From assembly GCF_013113835.1 (NCBI RefSeq), contig NZ_VTYQ01000007.1, positions 62,001-126,000 on the forward strand: DNA of 64,000 bases. Direction: 5' to 3'. Below the pieces are notes generated by a model. The model saw nothing but the letters and a program-made list of their open reading frames with translations. It ran no database searches and was not told the origin of the DNA. A program made the position numbers and the translations under genes. Origin of the DNA: Vibrio sp. RE88. Lineage in GTDB: Bacteria > Pseudomonadota > Gammaproteobacteria > Enterobacterales > Vibrionaceae. Shown one piece after another: positions 53,846 through 63,660 of the stretch; within the stretch, counting starts at the first letter, position 1, and every line of letters starts with the position of its first letter.

Positions 53846-54730
53846 TCAGACCAGTTCCTTGAGCTGTGTAACATGGTGCTGACGTATAAACTCAATTTCG
53901 TCAGGCCAGCTTTCCGGCTCTATTGTTTCTAGAATCAATGGGATACGGTCGAATCGAGGATCTTTGGCGATATACTCAAAACATGCCCAACCAATTTCTC
54001 CTTTGCCTAATGCGTGGTGGCGATCGACCTTCCCACCTAGGGCAATCTTTGAATCATTAATGTGCATTGCCCTTAAGTAATGCATACCAACAACACGATC
54101 AAATTCAGCAAAAGTCGCCTCACAAGCATCAAAACTGGTCAGGTCATATCCAGCTGCGAAGGTATGGCAGGTATCAATGCAGACACCAACTCGAGATTTA
54201 TCTTCAACCTGTTCGATGATCTCCGCGAGATGTTCAAATCGCCAACCTAAATTGGTGCCCTGACCTGCGGTATTTTCTATCACCGCTATTACGTTTGGTA
54301 CGGATTGGTGGGCAAGGTTGATCGACTCAGCGATTCGAGCTAAGCACTCCTTCTCAGAGACCTTTTTTAAGTGACTCCCTGGGTGGAAATTTAGCAATGT
54401 CAGCCCAAGCTGATGGCAACGATGCATTTCATCTATAAATGCAGCTCGGGACTTCTCAAGCTTCTCTTCCTCTGGAGCACCAAGATTAATCAAATACGAA
54501 TCGTGTGGGAGGATCTGCTCAGCAGTAAAACCTAGCTTGATACAGTTAGATTTAAATGCAGCGATAGTTTTTTCATCAAGCGGTTTGGCGTTCCACTGAC
54601 GCTGATTTTTAGTAAATAGGGCAAACGCATTTGCGCCTATCTCTTTTGCCCTCAATGGTGCTTGATCAACACCACCTGCTGCGGAAACGTGAGCACCGAT
54701 GAATTTATTACCGTACGAATTTTCTAACAT
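53846..54730 (-). CDS. nfo: Endonuclease IV
   Basis: The start is taken as ATG 54728-54730, giving 294 residues; the frame is open 21 codons further. It cleaves abasic sites and works after Ung. Zinc-site motifs KFIGAHVSAAGG, NFHPGSHL, VIENTAGQGTNLG, CIDTCHTFAAGYD and HINDSK are all present. Confidence 0.94.
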   Translation of the reverse strand: MLENSYGNKFIGAHVSAAGGVDQAPLRAKEIGANAFALFTKNQRQWNAKPLDEKTIAAFKSNCIKLGFTAEQILPHDSYLINLGAPEEEKLEKSRAAFIDEMHRCHQLGLTLLNFHPGSHLKKVSEKECLARIAESINLAHQSVPNVIAVIENTAGQGTNLGWRFEHLAEIIEQVEDKSRVGVCIDTCHTFAAGYDLTSFDACEATFAEFDRVVGMHYLRAMHINDSKIALGGKVDRHHALGKGEIGWACFEYIAKDPRFDRIPLILETIEPESWPDEIEFIRQHHVTQLKELV

Positions 54731-54900
54731 TGTTGCTTTATCACTTTTGACTTTCAGTATGCGGCACGAATTACAACAAGTTATCAGTTTCATCTCAATA
54801 GCAATGCTCGAAATGTAGTTATTTTACAACAAAATGAGCATCATTAAATTCAATCCACATCTTGAGAAGTAGACACATGGTATTGCCATATAACCCATCA

Positions 54901-54914
54901 TTGACTTACATCAA
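54901..54914. promoter_or_regulatory. FNR site, distal, upstream of grcA
   Basis: TTGACTTACATCAA matches TTGAT-N4-ATCAA at 9 of 10 positions. Its centre is 53 bp upstream of an identical proximal site, about five helical turns. Confidence 0.75.
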
Positions 54915-54953
54915 GATTCCAACTTCTTATAAATCAATATTATATGTAGTTAA

Positions 54954-54967
54954 TTGACTTACATCAA
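54954..54967. promoter_or_regulatory. FNR site, proximal, upstream of grcA
   Basis: TTGACTTACATCAA again, centred about 43 bp before the start expected from the -10 at 54992-54997, the class II activating position. Confidence 0.8.
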
Positions 54968-54991
54968 AACCCCACAACTCAATTCGGGTTA

Positions 54992-54997
54992 TATAAT
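54992..54997 (+). promoter_or_regulatory. -10 element of grcA
   Basis: A perfect TATAAT about 65 bp before the grcA start. Confidence 0.65.
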
Positions 54998-55061
54998 ACT
55001 CAGCTCGACGAGATTCGGAAATTAACACCAATAAAACCACTAATGTGGATAGGAGACTGTG

Positions 55062-55439
55062 ATGATTCAAGGCATTCAAATTACTAAAGCGGCAAACGAT
55101 GCACTACTGAACTCTATTTGGTTACTTGATAGTGAGAAAAACGAGGCACGCTGTGTGGCTGCCAACTCAGGTTTTGAAACTGACCAAGTTGTAGCAATCA
55201 ACGAACTTGGCGAATACGAAAGCCGCGAAGTTGCTATCGAGGCAGCACCTCGCATCGAAGGTGGTCAACACCTAAACGTAAACGTGTTAAAGCGTGAAAC
55301 TCTAGAAGATGCGGTTGCAAACCCTGAGAAATACCCTCAGCTAACCATTCGTGTATCTGGTTACGCAGTACGTTTCAATTCTCTGACTACCGAGCAGCAG
55401 CGAGACGTCATTGCGCGTACATTTACTGAATCTCTATAA
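55062..55439 (+). CDS. grcA: Autonomous glycyl radical cofactor GrcA
   Basis: The start is ATG 55062, six bases after AGGAG; a GTG codon precedes it directly. The 125-residue protein resembles the C-terminal part of pyruvate formate-lyase, with the glycyl radical site in RVSGYAVRFNSL. It replaces the broken glycyl domain of oxygen-damaged PflB. Two identical FNR sites fit induction on oxygen loss. Confidence 0.95.
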   Translation: MIQGIQITKAANDALLNSIWLLDSEKNEARCVAANSGFETDQVVAINELGEYESREVAIEAAPRIEGGQHLNVNVLKRETLEDAVANPEKYPQLTIRVSGYAVRFNSLTTEQQRDVIARTFTESL

Positions 55440-55466
55440 TTCACTGAATGGTACATTGAACATGAC

Positions 55467-55494
55467 GACGGCGCCTTAGTGGCGCCGTTTTTTG
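55467..55494 (+). terminator. Terminator after grcA
   Basis: ACGGCGCC and GGCGCCGT form the stem and six T follow. Confidence 0.9.
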
Positions 55495-55573
55495 TGGCGG
55501 TAAAAAGAAGCAGTGCAGAAGGAAGTTTTTTCCGTTACATTGATTGACCCATTCCTAGTTTTCATCAGTAGCT

Positions 55574-56419
55574 ATGTTACTTGAAGGCATCGAAACTTTA
55601 TTGGTTCTTAGTAAAGCGAAAACCATGAGCCGAACTGGCAGCTTGCTGTATATCAGTCAATCAGCAGTCAGTAAACGAATCGCCAATCTGGAAAAAAAAC
55701 TCGGCAAGAAATTGATCGAACCTTCTGGCCGTTCAATCAAACTAACGCCCGATGGACAGGCTCTTATTAACAATATCGGCCCTTCTTTTAATGAGCTTCG
55801 AGGTCTTATCTATGAACAACAAGAGTTGGAAGATACCTCCCTCATCAAACTCGATAGCTCAAAGTCTTTGATTGCAGGGTACTTGGGCAAGACCATCGGC
55901 GACTACATTAAAAGCGACCAATACATTACCATCACGACCAACCACACACCTCGCATTGTAGAACATGTTCAGTCTGGCAAAGCGACGCTGGGCCTCTGTG
56001 CGGGTTTACTGCCAGCCCACCATGGTTTGATGGCCTTTCATTTATTCGATGAGCCTTTCGCTATCGTCAACGACACACCGTTGAAGCAATTACCCGACAA
56101 GATCATCACCAACGATTTGACCAATCCGGCCAACAGCTACCAACTCATCACACTGGAAAAGCTCGGTATCAAGCCAATCATGGAAATGGATGCTTACACC
56201 GCTGCTGCTCAGTTAGCATTAGGTGGGACAGCACCAGCGTTGATCCCTCACTCAATCATTAAAGCGCTCAATATCCCTGACAAACACTGCTTTCATTTCA
56301 GCCAGTTACAGCACCTAATCCGACCTATCCATATTTGTGTTAGACAAAGTGTCTATCAGTCACCTCGGGTTAAAAAGCTGATAGCAACCATTGTTGATGC
56401 TGTTCCCAAAGCAGTTTAA
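55574..56419 (+). CDS. LysR-family transcriptional regulator
   Basis: The 281-residue protein has an N-terminal winged helix-turn-helix (about 1-60, SLLYISQSAVSKRIANLEKKLGKKL) and a shorter than usual effector domain. Its 3' end overlaps the convergent TSUP permease gene by 50 bp. The neighbour is a candidate target, but no divergent arrangement supports this. No clear Shine-Dalgarno precedes the ATG. Confidence 0.88.
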   Translation: MLLEGIETLLVLSKAKTMSRTGSLLYISQSAVSKRIANLEKKLGKKLIEPSGRSIKLTPDGQALINNIGPSFNELRGLIYEQQELEDTSLIKLDSSKSLIAGYLGKTIGDYIKSDQYITITTNHTPRIVEHVQSGKATLGLCAGLLPAHHGLMAFHLFDEPFAIVNDTPLKQLPDKIITNDLTNPANSYQLITLEKLGIKPIMEMDAYTAAAQLALGGTAPALIPHSIIKALNIPDKHCFHFSQLQHLIRPIHICVRQSVYQSPRVKKLIATIVDAVPKAV

Positions 56420-57149
56420 ATGCCATCGCCATCGACATTACGATCACCAAAGGACGGATCCATTTTTGGCCTTTGGTCACGACCACTTTCGCTCCCATAC
56501 GAGCCCCAAAGAACCCACCGACCGCCATCACCAACCCTAACTCCCAAATCGGCAACCCTGCCAGAACAAAAAACAGTAACGCAGCGATGTTAGAGGTAAA
56601 GTTCAGCACCTTAGTACGAGCGGTCGCATCGACCAGTGAAAAATGCCCAATGGCAACAAAACACACAGTAAAAATAGAGCCTGTCCCTGGGCCAAAGAAG
56701 CCATCATAAAACCCAACCCCACCGCCTACGGACAAAGCAAACATCACTTCTGACAGCTTGGCTTGCCCCGAGTGTTGTTTCGTTTTCGGCATCAGTAAGA
56801 AGTAAAGCGAGATTGCCACAAGAAGAATGGGAATAAGACTGGTCAGGGTACTCGCGTCAATATACTGTACTGCTTCTGCGCCAATCGCCGAACCGATGAA
56901 AGTACACAAGATAGCTAAGCGCATCTCTTTAATACTGACAATGCCGTTGCGCACGAAATACCAGCTAGCAGAAAAACTCCCAAACGAGCTTTGCAACTTG
57001 TTTGTGGCTAAAGCTTGAGTCGGGGGAACACCCGCCGCCAGTAACGCAGGCAGCGTTAATAACCCACCGCCACCAGCCATGGCATCGATAAAGCCTGCAG
57101 CAGTAGCAACAAAGAAAAGTATGGTCAGTATTTCGAGAGAGATTTCCAT
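56370..57149 (-). CDS. TSUP-family (TauE/SafE) membrane permease
   Basis: The 259-residue protein has about eight membrane segments and the TSUP repeats FIDAMAGGGGLLTLPALLAAG and GFYDGFFGPGTGS. It resembles YfcA. Family members export or import sulfur- or carboxyl-containing anions; the substrate here is unknown. Its 3' end overlaps the LysR gene. Confidence 0.88.
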   Translation of the reverse strand: MEISLEILTILFFVATAAGFIDAMAGGGGLLTLPALLAAGVPPTQALATNKLQSSFGSFSASWYFVRNGIVSIKEMRLAILCTFIGSAIGAEAVQYIDASTLTSLIPILLVAISLYFLLMPKTKQHSGQAKLSEVMFALSVGGGVGFYDGFFGPGTGSIFTVCFVAIGHFSLVDATARTKVLNFTSNIAALLFFVLAGLPIWELGLVMAVGGFFGARMGAKVVVTKGQKWIRPLVIVMSMAMAFKLLWEQHQQWLLSAF

Positions 57150-57264
57150 GACGTTTGTCTAAACAGCGAAACAGTGGCCATAACCATAACACTGACCTTT
57201 CCAGTCGGATAAGGAAAGCATCGATATTGACCTATTCCATTTTTTCATCATTCTAATACACAGC

Positions 57265-57293
57265 ATAAAAAAGCCCGCTCAGAAGAGCGGGCA
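57265..57293 (-). terminator. Terminator after carB
   Basis: On the minus strand GCCCGCTC and GAGCGGGC pair around a 4-nt loop and six T follow. Confidence 0.9.
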
Positions 57294-57337
57294 ATGAGGT
57301 TGTCATATAGGCTCTGTTGCGAGCCTACTGGTTTTTA

Positions 57338-60300
57338 TTACGCTTCGTTCTGTGCCACTTTAGCGTGTAGCTCTTGAACTGAAGTCACTGACGTTTTAGC
57401 GTCAGCAGTGTGAGCCATACATACAGCAAATGCTGCATTCAGTGTCGTTGTGTAGTTCACTTTCTCAGCCAGCGCACCACGACGTAGTACTTTTGAATCC
57501 TCAATCGCTTGGCGACCTGCTGCCGTGTTGACGATGTAGGTGTACTCGTTGTTCTTGATACGGTCAAGAATATGAGGGCGACCTTCGTGCACCTTGTTCA
57601 CTAGACGTGGGTTAATACCCGCTTCACCTAGAATGACTGCAGTACCGTGCGTTGCATCCAGTTGGTAACCAAGCTTCGTTAGCTTAGACGCCAGGTCTAC
57701 TACACGCTGTTTGTCGCCTTCACGAACAGACAGTAGTGCGCGACCACCTTCTGGGTAAACTGCGCCACAACCGAGTTCCGCTTTCGCGTAAGCTTCTGCG
57801 AACGTTGCACCTACACCCATTACCTCACCAGTAGAGCGCATTTCTGGACCTAACAGTGGGTCAACACCAGGGAACTTGTTGAACGGAAGTACCACTTCTT
57901 TCACTGAGTAGTAAGGTGGGATAATTTCTTTAGTAAAGCCCTGAGACTCTAATGATTGACCCGCCATCACACGTGCAGCGATTTTCGCTAGTGGAGCACC
58001 CGTTGCTTTAGATACGAATGGTACGGTACGAGCAGCACGCGGGTTTACTTCAATTAGGTAAACTTCGTTATCTTTGACAGCGAACTGAGTATTCATCAGG
58101 CCGCGTACACCAAGTTCGAAAGCTAGCTTCTCAACTTGCTCACGCATCTTATCTTGGATTTCCTGACTTAGTGTGTAAGCAGGTAATGAACATGCCGAGT
58201 CACCAGAGTGAACACCCGCTTGCTCGATGTGCTCCATGATACCGCCGATAACTACGCGCTCACCGTCACAGATAGCATCGATATCAACTTCAGTTGCGTC
58301 GTCTAGGAAACGGTCCAGAAGCACTGGTGACTCGTTCGACACGCTCACCGCTTCGTTAAAGTAACGACGTAGGTCTTGCTCGTCGTATACGATTTCCATT
58401 GCACGACCACCGAGTACGTATGAAGGACGTACAACCAGCGGGAAGCCAATTTCTTTCGATTTCTCAACCGCTTGCTCGATTGTCGTTACGGTCGCGTTTT
58501 CTGGCTGTAGAAGACCTAGGCGGTCAACGGCAGCTTGGAAACGCTCACGGTCTTCAGCGCGGTCGATGGCATCAGGGCTGGTACCTATGATTGGTACACC
58601 TGCTGCTTCTAGAGCACGAGCCAGCTTAAGTGGGGTTTGACCACCGTACTGAACGATAACGCCTTTTGGCTTCTCAACACGTACGATTGAAAGCACATCT
58701 TCAAGTGTAACTGGTTCGAAGTACAGACGGTCTGATGTGTCATAGTCAGTAGAAACTGTCTCAGGGTTACAGTTCACCATGATAGTTTCATAACCATCTT
58801 CACGCAGTGCTAGTGACGCGTGTACACAACAGTAGTCAAATTCAATACCCTGGCCGATACGGTTTGGACCACCACCAAGAACCATGATCTTGTCTTTGTC
58901 AGTTGGCTGCGCTTCACACTCTTCATCATAAGATGAGTACATGTAAGCCGTATCAGAAGAGAACTCAGCCGCACAGGTATCTACACGCTTGTACACTGGG
59001 TGAATGTCGTACTGGTCACGTAGACGACGGATCTCACTTTCAGACACACCAAGAATTGAAGATAGACGAGCGTCAGAGAAACCTTTGCGTTTCATCTTGC
59101 GCAATACATCTTGAGTTAGACCAGCGAAACCACCGGCTTTAACTTGGTTTTCTAGGTTAACCAACTCTTCAATTTGAACTAGGAACCAGCGGTCAATTGC
59201 AGTCAGGTTGAATACGCCATCGACAGACATACCAGCACGGAATGCGTCTGCGATGTACCAGATACGCTCTGCACCCGCTTCTTTTAATTCGTGACGAATT
59301 GTTGTGAGTGCGTCAGGCGCATCCAAATCAACCATTTCGTCAAAACCATTTACGCCTACTTCAAGGCCGCGCAGTGCTTTTTGTAGCGATTCTTGTTGGT
59401 TACGACCGATAGCCATAACCTCACCAACTGACTTCATCTGAGTTGTCAGACGGTCGTTAGCACCTGCAAATTTCTCGAAGTTAAAGCGAGGAATCTTAGT
59501 TACTACGTAGTCGATAGTTGGTTCGAATGATGCCGGAGTCGCGCCCCCCGTGATGTCGTTTTGTAGCTCATCCAGAGTGAAACCAACGGCCAGTTTCGCT
59601 GCAATCTTAGCGATTGGGAAACCTGTTGCTTTAGAAGCAAGCGCAGAAGAGCGAGATACACGTGGGTTCATCTCGATGATAACCATACGGCCATCTTTCG
59701 GGTTAATACCAAACTGTACGTTTGAACCACCCGTCTCAACACCGATTTCACGCAGTACCGCTAGCGATGCGTTACGCATCAGCTGGTACTCTTTGTCGGT
59801 CAGAGTCTGTGCCGGTGCGACTGTGATCGAGTCACCCGTGTGGATGCCCATTGGGTCGAAGTTTTCGATAGCACATACGATGATACAGTTGTCCGCTTTG
59901 TCGCGAACCACTTCCATCTCATACTCTTTCCAACCGATGAGTGATTCATCGATGAGAAGTTCATTAGTTGGCGACAGGTCCAGACCGCGACGACAGATCT
60001 CTTCGAACTCTTCTTTGTTATACGCGATACCGCCACCAGTACCACCCATAGTGAAAGATGGGCGAATGATACATGGGAAGCCAACCATATCGAGCACTTT
60101 GTAAGCTTCTTCCATCGTCTTAGCCGTATCCGCACGCGGACACTCTAGGCCAATCGACTTCATTGCTTTATCGAAGCGAGAACGATCTTCGGCTTTATCG
60201 ATAGCATCGGCCGTTGCACCGATCATCTCTACGCCAAACTCTTCGAGGACACCGTGCTTCTCAAGATCCAAAGCACAGTTAAGTGCCGTCTGACCACCCA

Positions 60301-60568
60301 TAGTAGGCAGGACAGCATCTGGACGCTCTTTCTCAATGATCTTACGCACAACTTCCCATTGAATTGGCTCGATGTAAGTGGCATCCGCCATTTCTGGGTC
60401 CGTCATGATCGTCGCAGGGTTCGAGTTAACCAGAATGACTCGATAACCTTCTTCACGCAGTGCTTTACACGCTTGAGCGCCAGAGTAGTCAAACTCACAT
60501 GCCTGACCGATAACAATCGGGCCTGCACCTAGAATTAGAATACTTTTTAAATCAGTACGTTTTGGCAT
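57338..60568 (-). CDS. carB: Carbamoyl-phosphate synthase large subunit
   Basis: The 1076-residue subunit makes carbamoyl phosphate from ammonia, bicarbonate and two ATP for arginine and pyrimidines. Two homologous ATP-grasp halves are visible (GAGPIVIGQACEFDYSGAQA near the N-terminus and GGGPNRIGQGIEFDYCCVHA near 560). A C-terminal allosteric MGS-like domain (about 940-1076) follows. It starts 16 bp after carA. Confidence 0.97.
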   Translation of the reverse strand: MPKRTDLKSILILGAGPIVIGQACEFDYSGAQACKALREEGYRVILVNSNPATIMTDPEMADATYIEPIQWEVVRKIIEKERPDAVLPTMGGQTALNCALDLEKHGVLEEFGVEMIGATADAIDKAEDRSRFDKAMKSIGLECPRADTAKTMEEAYKVLDMVGFPCIIRPSFTMGGTGGGIAYNKEEFEEICRRGLDLSPTNELLIDESLIGWKEYEMEVVRDKADNCIIVCAIENFDPMGIHTGDSITVAPAQTLTDKEYQLMRNASLAVLREIGVETGGSNVQFGINPKDGRMVIIEMNPRVSRSSALASKATGFPIAKIAAKLAVGFTLDELQNDITGGATPASFEPTIDYVVTKIPRFNFEKFAGANDRLTTQMKSVGEVMAIGRNQQESLQKALRGLEVGVNGFDEMVDLDAPDALTTIRHELKEAGAERIWYIADAFRAGMSVDGVFNLTAIDRWFLVQIEELVNLENQVKAGGFAGLTQDVLRKMKRKGFSDARLSSILGVSESEIRRLRDQYDIHPVYKRVDTCAAEFSSDTAYMYSSYDEECEAQPTDKDKIMVLGGGPNRIGQGIEFDYCCVHASLALREDGYETIMVNCNPETVSTDYDTSDRLYFEPVTLEDVLSIVRVEKPKGVIVQYGGQTPLKLARALEAAGVPIIGTSPDAIDRAEDRERFQAAVDRLGLLQPENATVTTIEQAVEKSKEIGFPLVVRPSYVLGGRAMEIVYDEQDLRRYFNEAVSVSNESPVLLDRFLDDATEVDIDAICDGERVVIGGIMEHIEQAGVHSGDSACSLPAYTLSQEIQDKMREQVEKLAFELGVRGLMNTQFAVKDNEVYLIEVNPRAARTVPFVSKATGAPLAKIAARVMAGQSLESQGFTKEIIPPYYSVKEVVLPFNKFPGVDPLLGPEMRSTGEVMGVGATFAEAYAKAELGCGAVYPEGGRALLSVREGDKQRVVDLASKLTKLGYQLDATHGTAVILGEAGINPRLVNKVHEGRPHILDRIKNNEYTYIVNTAAGRQAIEDSKVLRRGALAEKVNYTTTLNAAFAVCMAHTADAKTSVTSVQELHAKVAQNEA

Positions 60569-60584
60569 TCTCTACTACTCCGAA

Positions 60585-61724
60585 TTAAGCGCTGTGTTGT
60601 TTGATTAGTTCGATAAAGTGGTCAAATAGCGGCGCTGCGTCATGCGGACCAGGGCTCGCTTCTGGGTGACCTTGGAAGCTGAATGCTGGCTTGTCTGTAC
60701 GGTGAATACCTTGTAGAGAGCCATCAAATAGTGATACGTGCGTTGCGCGCAGGTTCTCAGGCAGCGTTGCTTCATCTGCAGCAAAACCGTGGTTCTGAGA
60801 AGTAATCATCACAACGTTACGCTCTAGGTCCTTAACTGGGTGGTTCGCACCGTGGTGGCCAAATTTCATCTTAACGGTTTGCGCGCCAGACGCTAGCGCA
60901 AGGATTTGGTGACCTAAACAGATACCAAAGATTGGCAAACCTTTTTCCAAGAACACTTTGGTCGCTTCGATAGCGTAAGTACATGGTTCAGGGTCACCAG
61001 GGCCGTTTGATAAGAACACACCGTCTGGGTTAAGTGCCAAAACTTCTTCTGCACTGGTTTCAGCAGGAACCACTGTTAAGCGGCAACCTCGGTCAACAAG
61101 CATACGCAGGATGTTTCGTTTTGCACCGAAGTCATAGGCAACAACGTGATATGGCAATTCGCTGTCGTCTTGCGCCTCAGGAAGTCCACCTTCGAGCGTC
61201 CACGAACCTTGTTTCCATTGATACGCTTCTTTTGTTGTAACTTCTTTCGCAAGGTCCATACCTTTTAGGCCAGGGAATTCTTTCGCTTTAGCTAGCGCTA
61301 GAGCCTCGTCTAAGTTGTTACCCGCAACGATACAACCGTTCTGTGCACCTTTTTCACGCAGAATGCGAGTTAGCTTGCGCGTATCAATATCAGCGATGCC
61401 AACGATGTTTTGCGATTTAAGGTAATCGGAAAGGGATTGTTCGTTACGGAAGTTAGAAGCGATGAGAGGGAGATCGCGAATCACAAGGCCTTGTGCATGA
61501 ATGGAAGAGGATTCTTCGTCTTCGGAATTGGTTCCGGTATTGCCTATGTGAGGATAAGTAAGTGTGACGATTTGCTGGGAATAGGAAGGATCAGTGAGGA
61601 TTTCTTGGTACCCCGTCATCGAGGTATTAAAAACAACTTCACCAACGGACGACCCATCTGCTCCAATGGAAACTCCGCGGAACACTGTCCCATCTTCTAG
61701 GACTAACAGTGCTGATTTACTCAA
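60585..61724 (-). CDS. carA: Carbamoyl-phosphate synthase small subunit
   Basis: The start is TTG 61722-61724, because GGAGGTTGTC lies directly before it and E. coli carA also starts with TTG; the longer frame lacks any ribosome site. The 379-residue glutaminase supplies ammonia to CarB, with the triad Cys in FGICLGHQILALASG. A perfect consensus promoter lies about 100 bp upstream. Confidence 0.95.
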   Translation of the reverse strand: MSKSALLVLEDGTVFRGVSIGADGSSVGEVVFNTSMTGYQEILTDPSYSQQIVTLTYPHIGNTGTNSEDEESSSIHAQGLVIRDLPLIASNFRNEQSLSDYLKSQNIVGIADIDTRKLTRILREKGAQNGCIVAGNNLDEALALAKAKEFPGLKGMDLAKEVTTKEAYQWKQGSWTLEGGLPEAQDDSELPYHVVAYDFGAKRNILRMLVDRGCRLTVVPAETSAEEVLALNPDGVFLSNGPGDPEPCTYAIEATKVFLEKGLPIFGICLGHQILALASGAQTVKMKFGHHGANHPVKDLERNVVMITSQNHGFAADEATLPENLRATHVSLFDGSLQGIHRTDKPAFSFQGHPEASPGPHDAAPLFDHFIELIKQHSA

Positions 61725-61829
61725 GACAACCTCCAGAATAAAAATGCAAAAATAATAAATTAAACTGCAAACTTGCCTTCCTTCACGCAATAAAAAAGCG
61801 CTTTCAGGTTATTTAGACAAATTGGCGGT

Positions 61830-61858
61830 ATTCTAATGAGGTGATAAAGAAGTGTCAA
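61830..61858 (-). promoter_or_regulatory. Sigma-70 promoter of carAB
   Basis: On the minus strand TTGACA (61853-61858) and TAGAAT (61830-61835) are 17 bp apart. An A+T-rich leader of about 100 nt follows. It contains AAAGCGCTTT plus T-run (about 61795-61804) and possible ArgR-type boxes (TGCA...TGCA), which I cannot confirm. Confidence 0.8.
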
Positions 61859-62023
61859 CAGAGACGCGAAAATAAATTTAACATTTAGAGCAGTTAAAAC
61901 CAAAAATGTTTTTAGATGGCTAAAATATACAGTTTAGTTCCACTAACAAGGAGATAAGGTGAACAATTTATGAAATGGAGTATTTTCAACATATCTGAGA
62001 TCACAGTTTTTATTATCATTTTC

Positions 62024-62039
62024 GCGCAAACGTTGAACA
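62024..62039. promoter_or_regulatory. PurR-like half operator upstream of carA
   Basis: The core CGCAAACGTT equals ten consecutive positions of the PurR consensus, but the other half is poor. It is about 190 bp upstream of the promoter. In E. coli PurR contributes to carAB control. The gap from carA to dapB is about 535 bp and holds no gene I can see. Confidence 0.35.
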
Positions 62040-62167
62040 ACACACAGTTACCACAACTTTTAAGCAACTAAACAAAAATCCACACAGAAACAACCAAAAC
62101 AAGCAATAAACTTAGATGCAGATATCGTACTTCAACTAGTTTATTGGATTGCCAATTTGAGCCAGAT

Positions 62168-62195
62168 ACAAAAAGCGCCGGGCAAGCCCAGCGCA
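62168..62195 (-). terminator. Terminator after dapB
   Basis: On the minus strand GCGCTGGGC and GCCCGGCGC pair around TT (one mismatch) and five T follow. Confidence 0.82.
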
Positions 62196-62259
62196 TAATT
62201 ATTTATTTTTAGTTTCTAGCTTCACTTTAATACTAAGAAGCCGGGCAAATCCCTTCAAA

Positions 62260-63069
62260 CTAAAGCTCGTTTAGACCCAATACATCTGTCATAGTGTAAA
62301 AGCCCGCTGGCTTCTCATTGAGCCAAACCGCTGCCTTAATTGCACCATTAGCAAAAGTCATACGATCTGTGGCTTTATGGGTCACTTCCACACGTTCGCC
62401 AATATCAGCAAACATTGCAGTATGTTCACCAATGATGTCACCGGCGCGGATGGTCGCGAAGCCAATTTCATCTTTAGTACGCTCACCTGTGATACCTTCA
62501 CGTGCGTAGACCGCCACATCACTTAGCTTATTGCCCATAGCATCAGCAATTGCTTCTCCCATACCAATTGCAGTGCCTGATGGGGCATCTACTTTATGAC
62601 GATGGTGTGCTTCAACAATTTCAATATCGCAGTAATCCCCCATCACCTTGGCGGCTTTTTCGAGGAGCTTAAAGACTAGGTTTACCCCCACAGAGTAGTT
62701 TGGTGCCATAACCACAGGTACGTGCTGAGCAAACGCATCAATTTGTTCACGCTCTTGCTCGGTAAAGCCTGTCGTACCAATAATAATGCCCTTTGCGTGC
62801 TGCTTGCAGAGCTCTAGGTTGGCAAGCGTGCTTGAGGGTGCAGTAAAGTCTACGATCACATCAAAGTTCTCGATGTCTTTTGCTAGATCATCAGTCAGTA
62901 CGATGTCAAACTTCCCTTCACCACACAGTTCACCAATATCCACACCGACTAAAGATGACTCTGGTCTCTCGGAGCCTGCACCTACCTGAGCCTGCTGGTT
63001 CAAATAAGTGGCTTTAACTAAGTTTCGGCCCATACGGCCCGCAGCTCCTGCAATTGCAATACGTACCAT
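62260..63069 (-). CDS. dapB: 4-hydroxy-tetrahydrodipicolinate reductase
   Basis: The 269-residue NAD(P)H enzyme of lysine and peptidoglycan-precursor synthesis has the Rossmann motif IAGAAGRMGRNLV and the catalytic EAHHRHKVDAPSGTA stretch. It lies upstream of carAB, as in many gammaproteobacteria, but a terminator and a separate promoter divide the two units. Confidence 0.96.
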   Translation of the reverse strand: MVRIAIAGAAGRMGRNLVKATYLNQQAQVGAGSERPESSLVGVDIGELCGEGKFDIVLTDDLAKDIENFDVIVDFTAPSSTLANLELCKQHAKGIIIGTTGFTEQEREQIDAFAQHVPVVMAPNYSVGVNLVFKLLEKAAKVMGDYCDIEIVEAHHRHKVDAPSGTAIGMGEAIADAMGNKLSDVAVYAREGITGERTKDEIGFATIRAGDIIGEHTAMFADIGERVEVTHKATDRMTFANGAIKAAVWLNEKPAGFYTMTDVLGLNEL

Positions 63070-63198
63070 TGCATCTCTCCATTATTATCATTACTTGTGC
63101 TTAGTGGATTAAAACTACCAACATTAAGCACTGCTGGCTAGGGTCGGATGATCTTTCATGACTAAATTTTTCTCAAAACGATCAACCCTTAGCTATCT

Positions 63199-63597
63199 CT
63201 ATGCAAACTCGTTCATCACGCGACGTAAAATAGGCATGTTAGCTTCTGGGAATGCATAGTCAGCAAGCTCAGGTACTGGAACCCAGACCCCTTGTTGCCC
63301 TTCTTTACCATAAGGAGTGTTGTCAAATCTGGTCACGCTGATGAAATCAAACTTGAGTGATTTTTCTGGGTAGTCGTACTCAAGGTGCTCAAACAAACTC
63401 TGCTCTGTCACCTGAATTCCGACTTCTTCATCCAGCTCACGAACAATCGCTTGCTCTATGGTTTCACCCGATTCTACTTTGCCACCAGGAAACTCCCAGA
63501 AGCCTCCTTTATGCTTGTCGTCTGGCCTTTTGGTAATGAACACTTCCGACTGGTCGGAATTAAAAATGATGGCAGCAACAATATGAATACGTTTCAT
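63199..63597 (-). CDS. mutT: 8-oxo-dGTP diphosphatase MutT
   Basis: The 132-residue Nudix hydrolase clears 8-oxo-dGTP from the nucleotide pool. The Nudix box is intact (GGKVESGETIEQAIVRELDEE). It follows secA on the same strand, as in E. coli, with a terminator-like hairpin in between. Confidence 0.94.
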   Translation of the reverse strand: MKRIHIVAAIIFNSDQSEVFITKRPDDKHKGGFWEFPGGKVESGETIEQAIVRELDEEVGIQVTEQSLFEHLEYDYPEKSLKFDFISVTRFDNTPYGKEGQQGVWVPVPELADYAFPEANMPILRRVMNEFA

Positions 63598-63610
63598 AGT
63601 AATTTTCCTT

Positions 63611-63638
63611 AAAAAAAGAGCCGCCTAAGCGACTCTTT
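63611..63638 (-). terminator. Hairpin between secA and mutT
   Basis: On the minus strand AGAGTCGC and GCGGCTCT pair with one G-U and seven T follow. It may reduce read-through into mutT. Confidence 0.65.
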
Positions 63639-63660
63639 ACTTTTCATTGACGATTTCAAA

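Noticed and set aside
53685..53882. 65-codon plus-strand frame between ung and nfo
   Set aside because: It runs into the end of nfo and has no ribosome site; the minus-strand 34-codon ORF has the better signal.
55574..57149. LysR and TSUP genes as a regulator-target pair
   Set aside because: They are convergent with overlapping 3' ends, not divergent, so the sequence gives no support for direct regulation.
59550..60104. 184-codon frame antisense to carB
   Set aside because: Shadow of a highly conserved gene; serine-rich composition follows from carB codon use.
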